Shown piece by piece: positions 1 to 4,015 of a stretch of DNA of 5,031 nt. The DNA is taken from assembly GCA_031273285.1 (NCBI GenBank), contig JAISSE010000286.1, positions 1 through 5,031 on the forward strand. The letters run 5' to 3'. Below the pieces are notes generated by a model, which was not told the origin of the DNA, searched no databases, and saw nothing but the letters and a program-made list of their open reading frames with translations. The DNA comes from Prevotellaceae bacterium (GTDB lineage Bacteria; Bacteroidota; Bacteroidia; Bacteroidales; UBA932). Positions within the stretch are counted from its first letter, which is position 1. Every line of letters starts with the position of its first letter. Made by a program: the position numbers and the translations under genes.

Positions 1-146
1 GGAATGATTTCCTTTGTATTATATCCGACTATCACAACCTCGCCGAGATTATATACCTTAACTGTATCCGGATGTTGAGCAAAAACACTGCCCGTTGCGC
101 CGACGGATACAAGTAAAACTATCGTAAAAAAGTAAAAATGTTTCAT
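1..146 (-). CDS. TonB-dependent outer-membrane receptor, N-terminal fragment (possible BtuB-type B12 receptor)
   Basis: I translated this from the minus strand; the gene runs off the left edge after 48 codons. Residues 1-23 form a typical signal peptide: Met-Lys-His, a hydrophobic stretch (FYFFTIVLLVSVGATGSVFA), and an Ala-Gln cleavage site. The mature start, about residues 24-44, contains LGEVVIVG, which resembles the TonB box and plug entry (xEVVVTG) of Bacteroidota receptors. The start is well fixed because an in-frame stop (TAA, 149-147) lies directly before the ATG. There is no Shine-Dalgarno sequence. The leader contains a cobalamin-riboswitch core, which suggests vitamin B12 or another corrinoid as ligand; this is inference, since the barrel is not visible. 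The gene lies downstream of tonB on the same strand but has its own promoter and is separated from tonB by a strong terminator. Another receptor class is possible. Confidence 0.72.
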   Translation of the reverse strand, partial: MKHFYFFTIVLLVSVGATGSVFAQHPDTVKVYNLGEVVIVGYNTKEII

Positions 147-156
147 TTACATTATC

Positions 157-266
157 AAAAAAAACGATTTCGGCGGAGCTTACAGCAACGGATCTGTTCG
201 GGATTTTCACCTGATTCCCTTTTCATTACGTTTCCGCAGACAGCGAAATTGTAACACCAAAAATCG
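157..266 (-). ncRNA. Cobalamin riboswitch-like leader, apparently internally deleted
   Basis: Read on the minus strand, 222-178 holds the hallmark cobalamin-aptamer core: AAAGGGAATC, then AGGTGAAAATCCC (stem-loop P5 with its L5 loop), then ACAG...CTGTAAG (P6). The spacing and order match the family as I know it (compare the E. coli btuB leader). A full aptamer continues for about 100 nt and ends in the B12 box (GAAGACCTGCC-like). Here the sequence passes from CTGTAAGCTCC straight to GCCGAAATCG (174-165). That 3' segment can pair with the 5' segment CGATTTTTGGTG (266-255) to give a closing helix of about 10 bp with a small bulge. Eight U residues (164-157) follow at once, so the structure could act as a terminator. 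P5 has one A·C mismatch. The cobalamin-contacting J6/3 strand seems absent, so ligand sensing is doubtful. It lies between a strong promoter and a TonB-dependent receptor, the classic place for a btuB riboswitch. Confidence 0.6.
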
Positions 267-269
267 GTG

Positions 270-299
270 CAAAGATAAATGAAATTTTTGAGGTTGAAA
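270..299 (-). promoter_or_regulatory. Bacteroidota-type promoter for the receptor gene
   Basis: On the minus strand, TATCTTTG (277-270) matches the Bacteroidota -7 consensus TAnnTTTG exactly. Eighteen bases upstream is TTTC (299-296), one mismatch from the -33 TTTG. Transcription would start near 266-263, at the first base of the riboswitch-like structure, leaving a 5' leader of about 120 nt before the receptor ATG. The exact -7 match and the meaningful RNA start make this the best promoter in the window. Confidence 0.65.
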
Positions 300-581
300 C
301 AGATGTATTTGACCGGAGTGTATTTGGCTTCGTTTCGTTGAACCGGATTATTTTACAGAATTAACAGGATTTACAGGATTTACAGGAGTCGCGGAAAACA
401 ACATCCGGATGGGAAAGAGAATTATTATCAGCAGATTACATTTCATTTCATCGGGACGCTCTAATCGATGGCATGAAATCCGCAATTATCATAATATCAC
501 CCGATTTTAGGAGAAATAATAAAGTCGGGAAAAACATAGCCCAATAAAACGAAACATTGACACCTTCGATGTACCCTACTA
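278..581. other. Non-coding interval between receptor promoter and tonB terminator
   Basis: This stretch holds the upstream end of the receptor promoter and the 9-bp tandem repeat. I see no convincing gene. A 33-codon plus-strand frame (409-510) and the left part of a 94-codon minus-strand frame (448-732) are open, but both lack signal, domain or start-site support. Codon use and composition look like random AT-rich DNA. Confidence 0.5.
353..388. repeat. Short tandem repeat, four 9-bp units (TTACAGGAT)
   Basis: Four adjacent 9-bp units are visible on the plus strand: TTACAGAAT, TAACAGGAT, TTACAGGAT and TTACAGGAG. The middle two differ at one base and the outer ones at one or two. Tandem runs of this kind (AATCCTGTAAATCCTGT on the other strand) occur in intergenic regions of many Bacteroidota and some other genomes; that comparison is from memory. 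It lies between the tonB terminator and the receptor promoter and is not part of a supported gene. Confidence 0.75.
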
Positions 582-618
582 AAAAACGGTTTTTGGAAGT
601 TTTCCAAAAACCGTTTTT
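582..618 (-). terminator. Rho-independent terminator of the exbB-tonB operon
   Basis: A perfect 17-bp inverted repeat (arms 582-598 and 602-618, core CGGTTTTTGGAA / TTCCAAAAACCG) encloses a 3-nt loop. On the minus strand the right-hand arm ends in a run of T residues. It begins 35 bases after the tonB stop codon. Because the arms end in A and T tracts on both sides it may work in both directions, though no plus-strand gene ends here. It separates the operon from the downstream receptor gene. Confidence 0.88.
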
Positions 619-653
619 GTAGTTTATTACTAATACGTTACGTACCAATAAAT

Positions 654-1370
654 TTAATTCTGTAGCTTGAAATGTACCGGCACCTGATAAGTTACCTTTA
701 CGGGCTTTTGTTGCTGACGTCCCGGCGTCCATTTCGGAGATTTTTTAATGATTTCGATAACGCAATCTTCGAGTAAAGGGTCGGCTTTTCTTATCGATCT
801 TATGTCGGAAAGACTTCCGTCCACATTTACGGTGAAAGATATGCGAACTGTTCCCTGGATATTGTTTTCCGCTGCTGCCTGAGGATAGTTGCCGTCAAGT
901 TTGGAATAAATCCAATCTACAAAATATTTGGCATCCTTACCCTGAAATTTGGGCTTTTCTTCTACAATAGCGAAAGGAATAACTTCATCGACTTCTTCCT
1001 CTTGTTCGACTACCTGCTGTTTCTTTTCGACATACGCCAAATCATTAAAAAGGTTGTCATTGCTTTCCGATTCCGAAAAATCGAACTCCGACGAAATGTC
1101 CACGTCATTCTCTACGATGTCAATTACATCGGGAATTTGCGGAATTTTAGGGATCTCGGGAGGCGGAGGCGGCTCCTGCTGTGTAATCGGAACCTGTTCC
1201 TCTTCTTCAACAATTTCCTGGTGCATATTAACGAGCAGGCTTGCGGTTTTTTCTCTGGACGTCCAGTTGAAAGCAACCAGCACAGCCAGCAAAGATAAAC
1301 CCAGTCCTATCTCGAAAAACAATGTCTTCTTATTCTGAAGATCTGCTTTTGGTGTTTTTTTTAAATCCAT
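654..1370 (-). CDS. tonB: TonB energy-transducing protein
   Basis: The protein has 238 residues, a normal length for TonB. It would span the inner membrane once and the periplasm, carrying proton-motive energy from ExbB/ExbD to outer-membrane receptors. Residues 1-16 are a charged cytoplasmic tail and 17-35 are the membrane anchor. Residues 54-140 form a proline- and acid-rich periplasmic linker (PPPPP at 67-71, then EIPKIPQIPD, then many Glu/Asp). Residues 142-238 form the C-terminal TonB domain, with the typical YP at 162-163, the IQGTVRISFTVNVDGSLSDI strand region, and PKWTPGRQQQKPVKV before the last strand. The acidic linker fits Bacteroidota TonB proteins better than the Glu-Pro/Lys-Pro linker of enterobacteria. 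It is the last gene of the operon, 92 bases after the second exbD, and is followed by a strong terminator. No Shine-Dalgarno sequence precedes the ATG. Confidence 0.95.
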   Translation of the reverse strand: MDLKKTPKADLQNKKTLFFEIGLGLSLLAVLVAFNWTSREKTASLLVNMHQEIVEEEEQVPITQQEPPPPPEIPKIPQIPDVIDIVENDVDISSEFDFSESESNDNLFNDLAYVEKKQQVVEQEEEVDEVIPFAIVEEKPKFQGKDAKYFVDWIYSKLDGNYPQAAAENNIQGTVRISFTVNVDGSLSDIRSIRKADPLLEDCVIEIIKKSPKWTPGRQQQKPVKVTYQVPVHFKLQN

Positions 1371-1414
1371 AACTTTAAAAATTTAATTGTTATTACTATT
1401 AATGTCCGGTAGAC

Positions 1415-1429
1415 TGTCTTAACAAGACA
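1415..1429 (-). other. Small hairpin in the exbD-tonB gap
   Basis: The 92-base gap between the second exbD and tonB is the longest in the operon. It contains the inverted repeat TGTCTT-AAC-AAGACA, a 6-bp stem with a 3-nt loop. No T tract follows it on the minus strand, so it is not a standard terminator. It might be a transcript processing or stability element. I found no good -33/-7 pair for a separate tonB promoter in the gap. The hairpin could be chance. Confidence 0.3.
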
Positions 1430-1462
1430 CAAAAACCGTGCCAAAATAACATCAAACTGTGC

Positions 1463-1927
1463 CTATTTTTGGGGCAAAGTTGCCAAATAGCTAATTCTCA
1501 GAGCCTGACATCTGCGAAGTTCCTGTTTAACATCAGTAACTATACCCATTCTTGTCTGCTCGTCGATTTTAAAAGCAACGGTAAGCTGCGCTCTGTCGGC
1601 TTCGGACAGCTGTTCGCGCTTTGCCGCAACAAAATCGCGGATATCGTTCACCGTGCTGAATTTGTCATTCAGCTGCATGCGGGTATCCGTTCCGAACTTG
1701 CCCTGTAAAGGCGCTATAGGCGTCCCTACATTGATATAGCAGGTAAGGTCCTTACGTTCCAGTTTTGCAATTTCGGTAGCTTCGGGAAGTTTTATGTTGA
1801 CATTAATTTCCTCTTCTCTCATGGTAGTTGTTACCATGAAGAAGAACAAAAGCATAAACACGATGTCGGACATGGAACTTGACGAATAAGTTCCTGCCGA
1901 TCTTTTCTTTTTCTTTATTAATTTCAT
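1463..1927 (-). CDS. exbD: ExbD/TolR-family proton-channel protein (second copy)
   Basis: The protein has 154 residues, near the usual ExbD length. Residues 1-19 are a basic, serine-rich cytoplasmic tail. The single transmembrane helix (about 21-36) starts with the family motif SMSDIVFMLLFFFMVTT; Asp21 is the conserved acidic residue of the proton path. The rest is a periplasmic domain ending in FKIDEQTRMGIVTDVKQELR, which matches the family's late helix region. It would work with ExbB and the other ExbD to energise TonB. It differs clearly from the first copy in length and in its periplasmic part. It lies 15 bases after the first exbD and has a perfect Shine-Dalgarno sequence overlapping the previous stop codon, which supports this start. 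Confidence 0.93.
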   Translation of the reverse strand: MKLIKKKKRSAGTYSSSSMSDIVFMLLFFFMVTTTMREEEINVNIKLPEATEIAKLERKDLTCYINVGTPIAPLQGKFGTDTRMQLNDKFSTVNDIRDFVAAKREQLSEADRAQLTVAFKIDEQTRMGIVTDVKQELRRCQALRISYLATLPQK

Positions 1928-1935
1928 ATAGTAAA

Positions 1936-1942
1936 CCTCCTT
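1936..1942 (-). promoter_or_regulatory. Strong Shine-Dalgarno site of the second exbD
   Basis: The minus strand reads TAAAAGGAGGTTTACTATATG, in which the first TAA is the stop of the upstream exbD. AAGGAGG is a full anti-16S match, with eight bases before the start codon. Such sites are uncommon in Bacteroidota and none of the other genes here has an equal one. It suggests efficient reinitiation and fixed stoichiometry of the two ExbD proteins. Confidence 0.7.
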
Positions 1943-2524
1943 TTATCTTTTACCTTTCTTTGCTTCTCTCGGTTCCGCTTCCGATATGTTAAGAGGATAA
2001 ACCCCTCTGACGGCTTCCTGCCGGTCTTCCGAAAGTCTGGCGTACGGCAACTGAAACTGCGATACTGCAAATTCGTCACGAAGTTCGGAATAAGCCCTCA
2101 TTATCTCGTTCTGGACAGCCATGTACATACTGTAGCTTGTGCCTCTGTCTGTTTGCAGAGAGACAACTCCCTTACTGACAGGTATTGCCCCCACAAGCTC
2201 AATATTTTTGACCTCTTTTTCGGGTTTATCGGTGTCATTATTCGGATTTAACAGAAACGTTTTAACCTCGTCTTTCAGGAAGATGACTTCCATGGGTTTT
2301 CCGTTTACCATCAATGCGTCCATACTGTTCACATGCACCTGCATAATGTTGCGCTTATTGATTTCGGGCGGTTTCTCCTGTTCTTCTTCGAGTATCGGAG
2401 GCAGACGTCGGGGCATGCCGATATTCTGGTCCATCGTTGTAGTCAAGAGAAAAAACGTCAAAAGCAAAAAAGCGATATCAGCCATAGAACTTGCATTTAA
2501 TTCCGGTGTTGATCTTTTTGCCAT
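1943..2524 (-). CDS. exbD: ExbD/TolR-family proton-channel protein (first copy)
   Basis: The protein has 193 residues, longer than the usual ExbD of about 140. A short cytoplasmic tail (1-12) is followed by one transmembrane helix (about 16-30) with the motif SSMADIAFLLLTFFLLTT; Asp16 is the conserved proton-path acid. The periplasmic part includes a Pro/Glu-rich segment (residues 41-55) and the expected VSLQTDRGTSYSMYMAVQNE region (121-140). The extra length is mostly an insertion around 90-118 and a charged tail ending KKGKR. It is expected to form the inner-membrane channel with ExbB and to contact TonB. It starts 11 bases after the stop of the four-helix gene, with only a weak AGGA before the ATG. 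The two ExbD copies look like old paralogues rather than a recent duplication. Confidence 0.93.
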   Translation of the reverse strand: MAKRSTPELNASSMADIAFLLLTFFLLTTTMDQNIGMPRRLPPILEEEQEKPPEINKRNIMQVHVNSMDALMVNGKPMEVIFLKDEVKTFLLNPNNDTDKPEKEVKNIELVGAIPVSKGVVSLQTDRGTSYSMYMAVQNEIMRAYSELRDEFAVSQFQLPYARLSEDRQEAVRGVYPLNISEAEPREAKKGKR

Positions 2525-2535
2525 ATTCCTGTGTT

Positions 2536-2982
2536 TTATCTCAGTTTTAAAACATTAGCTATGCTCGCGCCGACAGTTACAAGTATCGTTGCGAACAGCA
2601 TAATATAAACGGAAATAAGATTTATATCCGCAAATTCTATTGTCCCTTCGCTGACGGGAGCATGACCCGGAGTAAAAGGCAATTGTTCACCCGATGCAAA
2701 AACATAGGACACGCCTACTACCACAACAAAAGCAACCAGACCCACAAGAATGCCGACAGCCGATTTGGGGTTCTCAATAACTTGAGGTACAGGAAGAAAT
2801 ATCGTCAGCGCTGCTGCAATTCCTACCAGTATGTAACTCCAGAAAAGCATTGGATCTATTACTGCCATCATTTCCTCCTTGCTTGCATTTCCGGTTCCGA
2901 TGAATACATATGCGCAAAGTATAACAGAAATGGCAGCCAGAATCCAAAGCAGAATATTTACAAATTTATTTGCTTTCCACAT
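2536..2982 (-). CDS. Four-helix inner-membrane protein of unknown function within the exb operon
   Basis: The protein has 148 residues and I do not recognise a named family. It is strongly hydrophobic, with four likely transmembrane helices at about 7-28, 46-65, 74-96 and 122-145. The loop between helices 1 and 2 contains GTGNASKEEMMAVIDP; the loop between helices 3 and 4 contains SGEQLPFTPGHAPVSEGTIE. Both would face the same side of the membrane, probably the periplasm. No catalytic or metal-binding motif is visible and there is no signal peptide. It starts 6 bases after exbB and ends 11 bases before exbD, so it is surely co-transcribed with the motor genes. This suggests an accessory role in the ExbB-ExbD complex, such as assembly or gating, but that is inference from position only. 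From memory, similar small membrane genes occur at this place in other Bacteroidales. Confidence 0.85.
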   Translation of the reverse strand: MWKANKFVNILLWILAAISVILCAYVFIGTGNASKEEMMAVIDPMLFWSYILVGIAAALTIFLPVPQVIENPKSAVGILVGLVAFVVVVGVSYVFASGEQLPFTPGHAPVSEGTIEFADINLISVYIMLFATILVTVGASIANVLKLR

Positions 2983-2988
2983 GGCTTC

Positions 2989-3726
2989 TTACTTTGTTTT
3001 TGCGTTGTGTTTCATCAGAATATCTACAAAAGAGATGGATGCGTCTTCCATGGAATTTACTATTCCGTCGATTTTGGAGACAACATAGTTGTAGAAGACC
3101 TGGAGAATGATGGCTACGATAAGACCGGTAACAGTGGTTATCAAAGCCACTTTCATACCTCCGGCAACAACTGTGGGGGACATTGTTCCCGCTTTCTGGA
3201 TGTCGTCGAATGCCTGAACCATACCGATAACCGTTCCGAGGAACCCTAAGGACGGCGCCAGAGCGATGAACAAACCTATCCACGGGAGATTGGTTTCCAA
3301 TTGCCCCATTTGAACCGAGCCGTAGGAAACGATTGATTTCTCAACCATATCCAGTCCTTCTTCGTTGCGGTCCAATCCCTGGTAGAAAATGCTTGCTACC
3401 GGACCTCTTGTGCTGCGGCACACTTCTTTAGCCGCTTCTATTCCGCCATCGTCCAATGCCGATTCTACGGAAGATAATAATTTTTTCGTGTTGGTTGTTG
3501 CCAGATTGAGGTAGATAATACGCTCAATACAAAAGGCTAACCCCAAAACGAGACACAAGATAATCGGCGTCATAAAGGGAGGTCCACCATCAATAAACTG
3601 GATTTTCAATTGTTGATGAAGTGGAACTTCTTCTAGTCCTGACTCTGCCGGACCCTGTGCCATTGCATAACCCGCGTAAGTGAGAAATGCTGTAAATGCT
3701 GCTGAAAACTTTACAATTCTTTTCAT
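2989..3726 (-). CDS. exbB: ExbB/TolQ/MotA-family proton-channel protein
   Basis: The protein has 245 residues, normal for ExbB. It forms the pentameric inner-membrane scaffold that uses the proton gradient, together with ExbD, to drive TonB. Residues 1-23 look like a cleavable signal peptide ending in AMA before Gln24, as in some ExbB proteins of other phyla. Transmembrane helices are at about 51-75, 148-172 and 188-213. The large cytoplasmic domain lies between helices 1 and 2 (76-147). Family hallmarks are APSLGFLGTVIGMVQAFDDI (157-176) and MKVALITTVTGLIVAIILQV (191-210), including the threonines of the proton path. It is the first gene of the operon; the next gene begins 6 bases after its stop. 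No Shine-Dalgarno sequence is visible. A TolQ or MotA-like role is less likely because exbD and tonB follow. Confidence 0.95.
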   Translation of the reverse strand: MKRIVKFSAAFTAFLTYAGYAMAQGPAESGLEEVPLHQQLKIQFIDGGPPFMTPIILCLVLGLAFCIERIIYLNLATTNTKKLLSSVESALDDGGIEAAKEVCRSTRGPVASIFYQGLDRNEEGLDMVEKSIVSYGSVQMGQLETNLPWIGLFIALAPSLGFLGTVIGMVQAFDDIQKAGTMSPTVVAGGMKVALITTVTGLIVAIILQVFYNYVVSKIDGIVNSMEDASISFVDILMKHNAKTK

Positions 3727-3754
3727 GGCCTGCTTAAATAATATTAAATTGTTA

Positions 3755-3784
3755 CTAAATTAATTATATATCAAATTTTTAAAA
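3755..3784 (-). promoter_or_regulatory. Weak promoter candidate upstream of exbB
   Basis: On the minus strand TAATTTAG (3762-3755) is one base from the -7 consensus TAnnTTTG, and TTTT (3784-3781) lies 18 bases upstream, one base from the -33 TTTG. The spacing equals that of the two better promoter candidates in the window. The region is almost pure A/T, so chance matches are likely. It would give a leader of about 25 bases before the exbB ATG. Confidence 0.3.
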
Positions 3785-3811
3785 AAATTACTTTTACCTA
3801 ATTCTTCTCTG

Positions 3812-3899
3812 CGGAGAAAAAGGGATTCGAACCCTTGATACCCTTTTGGAGTATACGCACTTTCCAGGCGCGCGCCTTCGACCACTCGGCCATTTCTCC
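3812..3899 (-). tRNA. tRNA-Ser (anticodon GGA)
   Basis: The minus strand folds as a class II tRNA of 88 nt. The acceptor arms are GGAGAAA (3899-3893) and TTTCTCC (3819-3813), with G at 3812 as discriminator. The D arm is GGCCGAGTGGTCGAAGGC. The anticodon stem-loop CGCGC-CTGGAAA-GTGCG places GGA at 3865-3863. A long variable arm (TATACTCC AAAA GGGTAT) is typical of tRNA-Ser. The T arm is AAGGG-TTCGAAT-CCCTT. The 3' CCA is not encoded; CAG follows the discriminator, so CCA must be added by the tRNA nucleotidyltransferase. It reads UCC and UCU codons. It lies 85 bases before exbB on the same strand. Confidence 0.96.
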
Positions 3900-3903
3900 C
3901 AAA

Positions 3904-3939
3904 TCGTTGCCTTGCGATTTTACCCGGTTTGGGCAACGA
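3904..3939 (-). other. Leader hairpin just upstream of tRNA-Ser
   Basis: An 8-bp inverted repeat (TCGTTGCC at 3904-3911, GGCAACGA at 3932-3939) with a 20-nt loop ends four bases before the mature tRNA 5' end. It lies downstream of the likely start site, so it would be the 5' leader of the pre-tRNA that RNase P removes. There is no T tract, so it is not a terminator in either direction. Confidence 0.4.
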
Positions 3940-3949
3940 AACAGAGGCG

Positions 3950-3979
3950 CCAAGTTAAACATTATTTTTCATCTACAAA
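3950..3979 (-). promoter_or_regulatory. Bacteroidota-type promoter for tRNA-Ser
   Basis: On the minus strand an exact -33 TTTG (3979-3976) is followed after 18 bases by TAACTTGG (3957-3950), one mismatch from the -7 consensus TAnnTTTG. Transcription would begin near 3945, about 45 bases before the mature tRNA. The same 18-base spacing is seen at the receptor promoter. I see no clear terminator between the tRNA and exbB, so this promoter could also feed the exb operon. Confidence 0.5.
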
Positions 3980-4015
3980 AAAAAATATTTGTTTTTTATT
4001 TAAAATCATTTATAT

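Noticed and set aside
409..510. 33-codon plus-strand frame in the intergenic region
   Set aside because: It is short, has no ribosome site, promoter or recognisable motif, and such a length is expected by chance.
448..732. 94-codon minus-strand reading frame
   Set aside because: It starts inside tonB in another frame, runs through the terminator hairpin and has no family-like sequence or start site.
949..1338. Plus-strand frames opposite tonB
   Set aside because: They are antisense shadows of the tonB codons; their Ser/Cys-rich composition reflects the Glu- and Pro-rich linker read backwards.
2867..2885. AAGGAGGAAATGATG inside the four-helix gene as an alternative internal start
   Set aside because: It would remove the first transmembrane helix, the spacing to the first ATG is too short, and the sequence is explained by the Lys-Glu-Glu-Met-Met codons.
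2139..3249. Plus-strand frames opposite exbD, the four-helix gene and exbB
   Set aside because: They lie antisense to well supported genes and show no domains; they arise from codon bias on the coding strand.
3812..3899. tRNA-Ser as an integration site of a mobile element
   Set aside because: No integrase, no repeated tRNA 3' end and no foreign genes are seen; the neighbours are core genes.
3977..4010. A/T-rich stretch after the permease stop as a terminator
   Set aside because: Only weak A-T pairing is possible, with no GC stem, so it cannot be told from background and partly overlaps the tRNA promoter.
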